This document shows positions 54,376 through 63,785 of a stretch of DNA of 64,000 nt, in pieces. The notes under the pieces are model-generated. The model had not been told where the DNA came from. It did no database searches and saw only the letters and a program-made list of their open reading frames with translations. The number at the start of each line of letters is the position of its first letter. The first letter of the stretch is position 1. The translations under genes and the position numbers were made by a program. The stretch is from Branchipolynoe longqiensis (taxonomy: Eukaryota > Annelida > Polychaeta > Phyllodocida > Polynoidae), in NCBI GenBank assembly GCA_030323885.1, contig CM059199.1:73741050-73805049 (forward strand), read 5' to 3'.

Positions 54376-54560
54376 TAAAAATGTATACTCGTCGCTATCG
54401 AACCTGGCGTTTGGCTTTACTGGGATATGGCAAGGATCTGTCGAATGAGAAAGATCAATTGCGCGTGATTGCAATTTCACCCTCTTAATCAACTGACGTA
54501 CCAACAACGACAAAATAGCACCAGAGGCGGCATTCTTTAAAGCATCTAGCGAGACGCTCC
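54376..54560. mobile_element. SINE-1 fragments with variant tail
   Basis: ACTTAAAAATGTATACTCGT and TTTGGCTTTACTGGGATATG are plus-strand body; AGAAAGATCAATTGCGCGTG then ATTGCAATTTCACCCTCTT resembles the alternative 3' end. Confidence 0.5.
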
Positions 54561-54664
54561 AGCATCCGCCCAGTTTCCATGGTGAGTTCCACACACCAAA
54601 CAAGCGGGGTTATTGGCTAGAACGAAGATGCCATAGACTGAGGAGTGGCAGCAGCCCAGAATTC
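54561..54664. other. unassigned spacer
   Basis: Nothing recognised. Confidence 0.4.
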
Positions 54665-54790
54665 ATTTAGGTCACGTGCGTGATATGTAGCCGGAACCGG
54701 AAGTCCGCACGCCACACGATGAACATAGGTGATGCGCATCCTTGCAGGCCGAGGCCGCCGCCATTTTGTATCTCCGCGAGTATCGGCGAT
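54665..54790 (+). promoter_or_regulatory. candidate TATA-less promoter
   Basis: GTCACGTGCG (54671-54680), ACCGGAAGT (54696-54704, ETS type) and GCCGCCATTTTG (54757-54768, a strong YY1 consensus) occur in 100 bp of CpG-rich sequence. The downstream plus strand is GT repeat and gives no recognisable first exon. Function is inference. Confidence 0.4.
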
Positions 54791-55080
54791 GGGGGTGTGG
54801 CTGTGGGTGTGTGGGTGTGTGGGTGTGTGGGTGTGTGTGGGTGTGGGTGTGGGTGTGGGTGTGGGTGTCGGTGTGTGGGTGTGTGGGTGTGTGTGGGTGT
54901 GGGTGTGGGTGTGTGTGTGGGTGTGGGTGTGGGTGTGTGTGTGGGTGTGGGTGTGGGTGTGGGTGTGGGTGTCGGTGTGGGCGGAGATGGGGGTGGAGAT
55001 CGGGGTGGAGTGGAGTGGAGGTGGGATTGGGGGTGGAGTGGGGGAGTTTTGGGGGTTGTTTTTTGTTGGGGGGTGAGCTA
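54791..55080. repeat. GTGGGT microsatellite and G-rich tract
   Basis: GTGTGGGTGTGGGTGTGGGT to about 54980, then GGAGTGGAGTGG and GGGG-rich sequence. Confidence 0.9.
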
Positions 55081-55319
55081 TTTTGGGGGTGGGAGGGATA
55101 GATTAGACAGGAACCAGACAGTGGATGGACGAGTGAGAGTCGCGGTCTGGTATAACAAGGCAGTTCATCTTTAAACAAATATCCAGATAGACATAGTCAA
55201 TGGAATCTCTTGCTTTTGATGGGTTTTTTGTTATTTTTAATTCTTACGTCAACAGGAAAAAAATGGGATTGGCCTTCCAGTGTGGAATCGAAAGACTGGT
55301 GGAATGTTCAATTGTGTTT
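55081..55319. other. unassigned intergenic DNA
   Basis: Nothing recognised. Confidence 0.4.
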
Positions 55320-55535
55320 TAGTCTACATTGACCTCTCGGGCATAGGGCTGGTTGGTTGTTGGAGCTTTTCGTCCTAGCAACATCCAAGGTCATATCAGG
55401 AAGGATCCATGGGTATGGTGATTGTATCAGGGAGCCTAGATAGTGTAATGGTTTTGCCCCAGAATGACAAGACATGTGGGTTCGAATCCTGCTCTAAGCA
55501 CCATATTTCCCATTTCCATCACCCCCCACGACGAT
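55320..55535 (+). mobile_element. solo-type terminal repeat D, split by a SINE tail
   Basis: TAGTCTACATTGACCTCTCG starts the repeat. A minus-strand SINE-1 tail (55348-55412) interrupts it. It then resumes with GGTATGGTG, ATCAGGGAGCCTAG, GGTTCGAATCCTGCTCTAAG and CATTTCCATCACCCCCCACG. No internal region or second repeat is adjacent, as expected for a solo LTR. Confidence 0.6.
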
Positions 55536-55544
55536 AGGTTAAAG

Positions 55545-55960
55545 TTGCATGGTCTAATGATGTTGTGTTCTTACCAGTTTGACAAGATATGTACTTGATT
55601 GGTATAATCGACCTTACGTTAGTTTGAAGTGATTTTTATTATTAAATGGTGGAGTTTTTTTTGTTTTTAGATATTTGAAATGAAAGCATGTAATATAAAT
55701 ATTGGTATGCCTGTAGAAATGTTGACACCATGAGCTTCATCAGAAACAGTAGATAAAAGATTCACCAGGTACTTATAGTACAAGGGTGAATGACAACGTA
55801 TTGTAAATATGCGCGAAAATAGCTTTAGTATGGAACAGCAAATAGAATGACTGCCTCCAGTGTCAAATGGTTACTTATATCGGCACAGACTTGGTGAAAT
55901 GGGAGAGAATGCAAAAAGACAAGATGGCGGCCGCAGAACGCCATCGATTTCACTTTTAAA
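55545..55960 (+). repeat. repeat-R, longest copy
   Basis: Begins TTAAAGTTGCATGGTCTAAT; includes TTTAGATATTTGAAATGAAA, CCTGTAGAAATGTTGACACC, ATGAGCTTCATCAGAAACAG and GGAGAGAATGCAAAAAGACA. Aligns in pieces with 10430, 10828, 19010, 35040 and 61290. Non-coding; class unknown. Confidence 0.6.
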
Positions 55961-56240
55961 TCTTATTAAACTAGATATTATATTTTATTTTTCAACTCAA
56001 AGGTATCGGGCTATCAATAAGACATATGTAAAGAATAATTGTTGCTTCTTAGATTGTGAAATTAGGCTCTCAATTCAATAACCCGCTTTTTCGACCGTTT
56101 TTATATAGGGTTGGTATTCACCCATCTACTGTGAGTACTGGGTGAATCCTTTATCTACAGGAACACGTGCTACCGAATTGACTTACAATGCCATTGTATG
56201 CAAAACAAATGTTCAACATGTGCTCCAGCATCAAAGTTGC
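55961..56240. other. unassigned AT-rich DNA
   Basis: Nothing recognised. Confidence 0.4.
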
Positions 56241-56312
56241 GTAATAGTTCAGACGCAAAACCATGTAAACGCCAATCCAAAAATTGAGATAAACATTGGA
56301 ATCAAACCTCAA

Positions 56313-59300
56313 TCAATCAATAGTTCCATCCTCTAGTCGAGGGTTGGATGCAATGGTTCTCCACTTGTCCCGATGTTGTGCTGTTCTGATAGACTGTGAA
56401 TAATTCAAGCCTGTCCACTGTGAAATATTTGTAAACCATGATGTTCTTGGTCTCCCTCTCCCTCTGCTGCCATTCACCTTCCCTTCCAACAATGTACGGT
56501 ATATTGAACTCTGACGAATGATGTGGCCAAAATAAATAAGTTTCTTTGTCTGTATAGTGGCAAACAAGCTTTTCTTATTTTTAATTTTTCTGAGAACTTC
56601 TTTGTTGGTGATCTTCTTTGTCCATGATATTTTCATCATCCTTCGATAAGTCCACATCTCAAATGCTGCTAAACGTTTGTACATTTTCTTAGAGATTGTC
56701 CATGTCTCTGCCCCATACATTAGAGTAGACCACACATAACACTGAAGAATACGCTTCCTTGTTTGTATTAATATCTTACTTGATGTTAACACTCTATACA
56801 TTTTGGAGAATGTTGTTCGGGCTATTGTTATCCTTCTTTTAATTTCTTCCTCACATCTCCCATCATTTGTAATCTTTTGTCCGAGATATATGAATTCGGA
56901 TACTTGTTCTATGTTTGTGCCATCTATGGTTATATTGACATTTGGTTTATCTGTCTTTTTACTTATAACCATTGTTTTGGTCTTCCTGGCATTCATCTTC
57001 ATGTTGAATAGTATTCCAGCTTTATTGATTCTATTCACTATATCTTGTAGGTTTTTCTCACTGTCTGCTAGTATTACACTGTCATCGGCATATCTAAGAT
57101 TGTTGATGTTCATGCCACCTATTGTCACTCCCTTGCAATCTTCAATGTGTCTGAAAATCATCTCTGTGTACAGGTTAAATAGACATGGTGACAATACACA
57201 CCCCTGTCGAACTCCTCGTTTAATCATAACTTCATCCGATAGGCCCTGCTCCATTTTTATAAATGCACGTTGTGTCCAGTATAAGTTCACAATTAGTTTA
57301 ATGTCTTTGCCATTGACACCAATATCTTGTAAACATTTGATTAACAGTTCATGATTGACTCGGTCGAAGGCCTTCTCATAGTCAATAAAGCAGGCATAAA
57401 CATCCTGGTTCACTTCACAATAACGTTCACAAATCATTCTCATATTGAAAATCCCTTCACGTGTACCTCTTCCAGATATAAACCCACTTTGTACGTTACT
57501 GATTTGTTCTTCAATTTTCTGTCTGTTTCTCAGTAAAATTATTTTCAGGATCATCTTCAACATATGACTCATCAGGCTTAGTGTTCTGTACTCAGTACAC
57601 AATGTTGGTTTTAGCTTCTTTGGGAGTCGTACAAATATGGATTCATTCATATTCAATGGTATAAATCCAGTCTCATAGATGTCAGTTACTAGCTTATGAA
57701 TGATTTGAATCCCCACTTCATCTAGTCCTTTTATCATTTCTGATGTTATCTGGTCACTTCCAGGAGCCTTACCTGCCTTTAGATCATTGATAGCCTTCTC
57801 AACCTCTGATACTAATATAATATTCCCATCTTCTTTCTCAATTGTGGGTGGGTTCCCTCTGTCATCATTGTATAGTTTGTTTACATATTCTTCCCATCTG
57901 GACTTTATTTCATCTTCTTCAAAGAGCATTTTGCCGTCTTTGTTCTTGATACATTTACTGCTTCTCTGTCTGTATCCTTGACCTGTTATCTCTTTCACTT
58001 TCTTGTGCATCTCTCTTGAACGATGTTGAGACTCAAGTTGTTCCACTACTTCACACTTCTTATTCCACCATTCATCTTTAGCTTTTTTGCATTCATCTTC
58101 TATTTCATTCTTCAGGTGTTTGTATTTAGGTGGATCAGTGGTTTTCACTTTCTTCCTTTCTGCCATCTTTTCTAGTATGGTTTGCGTCATCCATGATTGC
58201 TTTGTCTCTCGTTTTTTATTTGGTAACACCTCCTCTGCTGACTTGACCATGCTTTCTCTGAGAGCTTCCCATTCCATTTCAATGTTGTTATACTCTCTCT
58301 GAGGAGTTTCTTCATTCATCAGTACACTGAATTTGTTATGAACAGAGACATTATACTTAGTTCTGTATTTTGCATCTTTTAACATGTTCATATCCATTTG
58401 AATGTTGTTTTTAATTTTGTTCTGCTGTTTCAATTTCACTACCATACTGATTACTACTGGATTATGATCCGAACATATGTCAGCACCTGGATATGTCCTT
58501 GCCTGTTTGATACAATTTCGATATCGTTGGTTGACAAGAATGTAATCGATCTGGTTCCGACATACATCACCAGGGCTCTTCCATGTATATAGTCTTCTCT
58601 TTGGATGTTCAAATAAGGTGTTAGCAATTACTAGTTTTGATGTCAAACAGAAATTTATCAAGTATTCACCACGATCATTTCTCTCACCTAAGCCAAATCT
58701 TCCTGTTACTGGATATTCATGTTGTTCTCCAACTTTCGCATTCCAATCGCCCATAACAATTGTTATTTCTCCAGACTTGGTGTATTCCATTACCTTTTTG
58801 ATGCTGTCATAGAACTCGTTGACTTCTTCATCATCGTGATCTGAGGTTGGTGCATAAACTTGCAGAATGTTTATATTGAACGGTTTTCCCCTCAGCTTCA
58901 TCATAATAATTCTGTCAGATACTGGCCAGAATCCAATCATTGTGGCGGCAATGGACTTCTTCATCATAATTCCAACGCCATACTGATGTTTTTCATCTCC
59001 AGAATATATCATATCTACCTCACTATCACCTATCCTCCCGTCACCCGTCCATCTCGTCTCAGCTATACCTAGGATGTCAAGGTTTAGCGCTGTCATTTCC
59101 ACTTTCAGGTTGTCATATCGGCCTGGTTTGTACAATGTTCGTACATTCCATGTACCAATCTTTAGCACCTTTCCTCCAGTTTTCAGTTGCCTGACATCAG
59201 ATGCATACCTTCCTATTTTAGGCTTTGAGTTTACATTGTCATTACGAGGTTTCTTAATAGTTGAAGGAAAGGTGCCTCCACTGTAGCTATTAGAAGGCTT

Positions 59301-59357
59301 CCCCGCAGAGGGACCAGAGTTGTCTCCATCTCTAAATTTGTTTCCATTAATTACCAT
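56313..59357 (-). CDS. RTE-type endonuclease/reverse transcriptase, 1014 aa
   Basis: Makes the first target nick and copies element RNA at the nick (target-primed reverse transcription). An apurinic-type endonuclease domain spans about residues 65-305: TWNVRT (69-74), the ETRW acidic residue (E100), GDWNAKVG (203-210), IDY (270-272) and SDHNP (296-300). The RT domain spans about 500-830: KAGKAPGSDQI (527-537), FIDYEKAFD (657-665, catalytic D659), RGVRQGCVLSP (714-724), RYADD (755-759, D758/D759) and FIYLG (822-826). The C-terminal FGHIIRQ...GRGRPRTSW (943-974) is common in RTE/BovB-like proteins. No stop or frameshift; all catalytic residues are present. The stop codon lies in the TTGA tail. 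Clade assignment is from pattern memory; activity is inference. Confidence 0.93.
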   Translation of the reverse strand: MVINGNKFRDGDNSGPSAGKPSNSYSGGTFPSTIKKPRNDNVNSKPKIGRYASDVRQLKTGGKVLKIGTWNVRTLYKPGRYDNLKVEMTALNLDILGIAETRWTGDGRIGDSEVDMIYSGDEKHQYGVGIMMKKSIAATMIGFWPVSDRIIMMKLRGKPFNINILQVYAPTSDHDDEEVNEFYDSIKKVMEYTKSGEITIVMGDWNAKVGEQHEYPVTGRFGLGERNDRGEYLINFCLTSKLVIANTLFEHPKRRLYTWKSPGDVCRNQIDYILVNQRYRNCIKQARTYPGADICSDHNPVVISMVVKLKQQNKIKNNIQMDMNMLKDAKYRTKYNVSVHNKFSVLMNEETPQREYNNIEMEWEALRESMVKSAEEVLPNKKRETKQSWMTQTILEKMAERKKVKTTDPPKYKHLKNEIEDECKKAKDEWWNKKCEVVEQLESQHRSREMHKKVKEITGQGYRQRSSKCIKNKDGKMLFEEDEIKSRWEEYVNKLYNDDRGNPPTIEKEDGNIILVSEVEKAINDLKAGKAPGSDQITSEMIKGLDEVGIQIIHKLVTDIYETGFIPLNMNESIFVRLPKKLKPTLCTEYRTLSLMSHMLKMILKIILLRNRQKIEEQISNVQSGFISGRGTREGIFNMRMICERYCEVNQDVYACFIDYEKAFDRVNHELLIKCLQDIGVNGKDIKLIVNLYWTQRAFIKMEQGLSDEVMIKRGVRQGCVLSPCLFNLYTEMIFRHIEDCKGVTIGGMNINNLRYADDSVILADSEKNLQDIVNRINKAGILFNMKMNARKTKTMVISKKTDKPNVNITIDGTNIEQVSEFIYLGQKITNDGRCEEEIKRRITIARTTFSKMYRVLTSSKILIQTRKRILQCYVWSTLMYGAETWTISKKMYKRLAAFEMWTYRRMMKISWTKKITNKEVLRKIKNKKSLFATIQTKKLIYFGHIIRQSSIYRTLLEGKVNGSRGRGRPRTSWFTNISQWTGLNYSQSIRTAQHRDKWRTIASNPRLEDGTID

Positions 59358-59901
59358 TGCTTACTATGGGTAAATACTTGGTAGGTTCCCCTTCCTTTCC
59401 AAGGTGACTGGCCACTTACTCATCTTTGTCAGAGTGTGCCCTGATGAGCCACATCATCTTGCTGTTACACCTTCAAAGCTATTGATCTTCTAACTCATCT
59501 GCTGCTCCAGTCTTCATGCACTTGAAGGGGTGACATCCCCTGACCACACCAACAAAGTTGATGTGCACCGCACTTAGTTTAGGCCGACAATTGAGTCGGT
59601 ATGGCCGCTGGTGTGCACTACCAACTTCTGGTCTTCCCATAAATGGGACTAGCCGCACGGCAGCGGGGGTTTTAAATCAGAGTTTACCTTCTCCTAGATG
59701 AGCAGTCAGCCAAGATTGACGAGCCCCACCTGCCCGAAGCATCTGGTTTTGAGGCGCCAGAGATCCGCCTTTGCCCCTTCTCCCGTCAGTAGAAACAGTT
59801 TCGCCTCGTGAAGGCCGGGAGTTGGACTTGGTTATCAGTACTTTATAGGTAGTGAGAGCTTATCCTCACTATCACTTCCGGCAATAATAACCTTGAAACC
59901 A
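59358..59901 (-). other. 5' leader of the RTE LINE
   Basis: About 540 bp upstream of the ORF within the target duplication. It is relatively GC-rich and contains no long ORF. It probably holds the internal promoter; no specific element can be named. Confidence 0.55.
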
Positions 59902-60082
59902 AATCAAACCTACAAAAAGTTAATTTTGTTAAATTCCTATTTGTTGTGTGCGTTGCTCCATACCCATATGATCATAGTAAAAGTGGAATTAGTGAGAATT
60001 AAAATTATTTTCATGCAAAAATCTGTATTTAAACTACCTTTTTGGATCGGTGTATATTTGGTTTTGTGCCTGAACTCTTCAA

Positions 60083-60643
60083 TGTAGGTTCAAATCTAGG
60101 TGCCTGTTTTGGTTTCGAAAATGTGATACTTTTATTGGCCTAGGTAGTTTTCAAGTGACATACCCAATGTTAATTTTTTAGGTTATTTTTTATTTTTTGG
60201 TAAAACAATTTATTCATCAGAACATCTTATTTTTCAGCGCCGAGGCATTGGTCTTCCGGCCGTTTACATTACATTGTAAATAGGTAGATCAGCGGGTACT
60301 TATGTAGGGAATATTAGTAGATTAAGAAGGAGGTTAGTGTGTTTACGGGTTAGCCGTAATAAGTTCAGTATTATGGGCTAAGATGGTGGGTCGTTGAAAA
60401 AACGGTTCTGCCCTTATGGGTACATTGTATGTGACAAGGGTGGATGAGAGAATGAGGCCCCCCCCCCACAAGTCCCCACACTCAACCCGGTGTGCTCTGC
60501 CACCTGATTCATAGAGGGTGGTTAGTTGCCTGTGTAGCTGAGGTAAGTAATACAGTGAGTGGGTGGGTTGACAAGGAGGGAGTTATGCCATATGTGTTAG
60601 CTAAATAAATTAGATTGATCAATAGAATCTACTTTACTTCCCT
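60083..60643. other. unassigned intergenic DNA
   Basis: GCATTGGTCTTCCGGCCG (about 60245) belongs to a small dispersed repeat also at 7975 and 44037. A C-run lies at about 60457-60467. No gene. Confidence 0.4.
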
Positions 60644-61289
60644 TTAGGCTCTGTCAACCATCACCGGATTGGGGTACCAGATAGAAAACGGACACTGTCC
60701 GATGAAATACGTCAATGTCCATTTTATATACGGTATGCATCCGGCGTGTCCATTCTCTGTCCGGTGGTGTCCGGTGTGTACGGTGGCAAGTTTTGAACAT
60801 GCACAAAACTTGTTCTGGACACAGCCGGACTGACGAGTATGGTTGGTGTCCGTTTTAAGTCCGTTTAGTCCGTTTTGTCTGTTTCATGTCCGGAACCCAT
60901 CCGTTACATTTCTGGTTTGCTTCCTGCAGAGTCCGATGACGATGTTGTGGGAATTTGGTCCGTCGTTTTTTTATGTTTTTGGCGTGTCCGTTAACAGTAC
61001 GGTACGTATCCGTTTGATGTTCGGTCCATCCATTTAACATTCGGTTTTTGCCCGTCGGTTCACCGTTGCTTGTCCGGTTACATACGGTGTCGTCTGATGT
61101 CTTCCGGTTATCGTCTGGTGGATATTCGTTAATCTACGTTCCTTGTCCATTTTGCATCCATTTCGTCCGGTGGCCTGTCAACATTTCGACACATTTCGTT
61201 ACATTTTGATACCGAACACCACCGGACTAGAAGATTCTTTGTCCGGTTATCTCGGTTGCTCAATCCGGTAAGGTGTTTTAAAGCCTATA
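60644..61289. mobile_element. TIR element with GTCCG-dense interior
   Basis: Left TTAGGCTCTGTCAACCATCA then CCGGATTG; right reverse complemented TAGGCTTTAAAACACCTTAC then CCGGATTG. About 40 GTCCG/CGGAC-like motifs lie in both orientations, with a central inverted repeat CAAGTTTTG...CAAAACTTG (about 60786-60811). No transposase ORF. Confidence 0.6.
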
Positions 61290-61789
61290 CTTTGGAGATA
61301 TTTGAAGTAAAAACATGCAAATATAATTTTGGTGTGCACATCGAAATGTTGGAAATGAAGACTTCAGTTACCCGTTTCCAAGCAACACAATGCTACAGTA
61401 AATACTAAATGAGTGCATCAGTATCTAAGTTCTGTGTGTGAAACAGAATCTAGGTGAGAGATTTGGTTCCGAAAATGTGGTGCCTTAATCAGATTATGCT
61501 GCTTTAGAGATTTTCCAGTAAGTACATTCGGAATAGCCTGGTCGATTTTCTAGTTTTGATACATTTTATTAAGAAGGGGGTGTTTGTTACATGAAAAGTC
61601 TTTGTACAATGGTGAAACACTGGGTGCTTGGTGCTATACTAAATACCATGATGTGGATTTACACGGGTCTACTTCACCATTGCATTTCGTTTTTTAATTG
61701 CCATTAATTGTGACATTTGGTTTCTTTTCCGATCATTTTCTTCCTATTTTCATTGAGGTTCAACGTCCGAGTTTACCCTCTATATCCAC
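61290..61789. repeat. repeat-R fragment and unassigned DNA
   Basis: About 61290-61390 (CTTTGGAGATATTTGAAGTA; GGTGTGCACATCGAAATGTT) is repeat R, directly against the GTCCG element. The rest is unrecognised. Confidence 0.5.
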
Positions 61790-62910
61790 CACCTACCCTC
61801 TTTCTCAACCACCTCCCCACCACATCCCCTCTATCTGTACCAGCTCCCCACCACCCTCCTCTATCTCAACCAGCTCCCCACCACCTCCCCTCTATCTGTC
61901 CCAGCTCCCCACCACCCCCTCTATCTCAACCAGCTCCCCACCAACTCCGCTCTAACTCAAACAGCTCCGCACCACCTCCCCTCTATCTAAACCACCTCCC
62001 CACCACCTCCCCTCTATCTCAACCATCTCCCAAACACCTCCCCTCTATCTCAACCAGCTCCCCACCACCTCCCCTCTATCTCAAACCACCTCCCCACCAC
62101 CTCCCCTCTATCTCAACCATCTCCCCAACACTCCCTCTATCTCAACCAGCTCCCCACCACCCCCCTCTATCTCAACCACCTCCCCACCACCTCCCCTCTA
62201 TCTCAACCATCTCCCCAACACCTCCCCTCTATCTCAACCAGCTCCCCACCACCTCCCCTCTATCTCAACCACCTCCCCAACACCTCCCCTCTATCTCAAA
62301 CATCTCCCCAACACCTCCCCTCTATCTCAACCATCTCCCCAAACACCTCCCCTCCTATCTCAACCAGCTCCCCACCACCTCCCCTCTATCTCAACCAGCT
62401 CCCACCACCCCCCTCTATCTCAACCATCTCCCCAACACCTCCGCTCTATCTCAACCAGCTCCCCAACACCTCCCCTCTATCTCAACCAGCTCCCCACCAC
62501 CTGCCCTCTATCTCAACCATCTCCCCAACACCTGCCCTCTATCTCAACCAGCTCCCCACCACCTGCCCTCTATCTCAACCAGCTCCCCAACACCTCCCAT
62601 CTATCTCAACCAGCTCGCCAACAGCTCCCATCTATCTCAACCAGTTCCACACCACCTCCCCCTTATCTCCACCAGCTCCCCAACACCTCCCATCTATCTC
62701 AACCAGCTCCCCAACACCTCCCATCTATCTCAACCAGCTCCCCACCACCTGCCCTCTATCTCAACCAGCTCCCCAACACCTCCCATCTATCTCAACCAGC
62801 TCCCCACCACCTGCCCTCTATCTCAACCAGCTCCCCAACACCTCCCCTCTATCTCAACCAGCTCCCCACCACCTCCCCTCTATCTCAACCAGCTCCCCAA
62901 CAGCTCCCCT
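61790..62910. repeat. 31-bp satellite
   Basis: About 35 units of CTCTATCTCAACCAGCTCCC followed by CACCACCTCCC. The 465-codon frame across it (61717-63114) repeats Ser/Pro/Leu/Thr blocks; not a gene. Confidence 0.95.
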
Positions 62911-63430
62911 CCACTCTCCATCCAGAACCGCCTCCCCTTCACTCTCCACCCCAGACCACCCACCTCCCCCCCCACCTCCCCCGCCCCCCCCCCACGCTCG
63001 CCCAGCCCCCTCCCACGCCGCCCGTCACCACATCGCGTCACCACATCGCCGTCACCACATCGCCCGTCACCACATCGCCGTCACTCGCCATCACCTCCCA
63101 CCGTCACCCATTAGGTTATTCCCGTCTCACTGCCCCCCCCCCCCCCCCCCCGTTCCCCCACCCCCCACTACACTGCTCCGCCCCCGCCCCCCGCCCCCGC
63201 CCCCCTGCCACTCGCCCCATCCCCCACCACACTCCCTCGAACCCGTTCCCCACCCCACCATACTGCCTCGCCCCCCACCCCCGCCCCTACCCCCACTCCC
63301 ACCCCACCACCACGCTGCCCCTCGCCCCCGTCCCCACACCACGCTGCCCCCACCCCCCCCCCCCCCACGCCCCCCTCCGCCCTCCGTCCACTGCCCCAGA
63401 TCCCCGTGCGTACTGCCCATTCAGGCGGGT
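62911..63430. repeat. C-rich low-complexity tract
   Basis: CCCCACCCCC-type sequence with C homopolymers (63131-63151, 63352-63365) and CACATCGCCGTCACCA repeats near 63030-63080. Confidence 0.9.
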
Positions 63431-63439
63431 CGTGTTTTC

Positions 63440-63680
63440 ATGCCCGACAATGGCCGCTAGATGGCGCTTGACGGCGGTACTTGGCGGTAGCTAGCGGTTT
63501 ATGGCAGTTGATGTTGTATATTGTTTGAACCGCTGGGCGTGGCAGTGTTCTTTAGTGCTGCCACCAATTCCCCAGGGGGCGCCCTAAGCCACATCTGAGC
63601 GGGCGGCGTGTGATTGGCCGGTTTAACTCACGTGACCTTCCTCGTCAGATCTGCCGCTAGGTGGCCCGGGGGGAGCGTTT
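63440..63680. promoter_or_regulatory. CTCF-like pair with CCAAT and E-box motifs
   Basis: CCGCTAGATGGCGC (63454-63467) and CCGCTAGGTGGC (63654-63665) resemble the conserved CTCF core in the same orientation. Between them are GATTGGCC (inverted CCAAT, 63612-63619) and TCACGTGA (63628-63635). Possible insulator or promoter; inference from motifs only. Confidence 0.35.
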
Positions 63681-63785
63681 ACCAACAGTTGCTTGACTGT
63701 GCCTCCTCGACTCACCCCCCCCCCCCCCCCCCCTCTCCCCCCACACCCACACACCCCATGTTTAACATCTCCCTATTTCATGGAT
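63681..63785. other. C-rich spacer
   Basis: C homopolymer at about 63716-63732; nothing else. Confidence 0.5.

Larger units (their letters stand above)
56310..59901 (-). mobile_element. full-length RTE-clade LINE
   Basis: About 3.6 kb flanked by a 10-bp direct repeat AATCAAACCT (56300-56309 and 59902-59911), a target-site duplication. The 3' end (left) is a short TTGA repeat overlapping the stop codon; the 5' leader is 59358-59901. One ORF with endonuclease and RT. A very short 3' region with a simple-repeat tail is typical of RTE elements. Confidence 0.85.
56241..60082 (-). mobile_element. TIR MITE split by the RTE retrotransposon
   Basis: Left part 56241-56309 (TAGTTCAGACGCAAAACCAT, ATTGAGATAAACATTGGA) and right part 59902-60082 (GTGGAATTAGTGAGAATTAA, GTGCCTGAACTCTTCAA) together match the 53594-53835 MITE in reverse. 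The LINE lies between them. Confidence 0.8.

Noticed and set aside
56803..57354. 183-codon plus-strand ORF
   Set aside because: Antisense shadow of the RTE reverse-transcriptase region.
61717..63114. 465-codon Ser/Pro/Leu-repeat ORF
   Set aside because: Direct translation of a 31-bp satellite with unit-to-unit indels; composition only.
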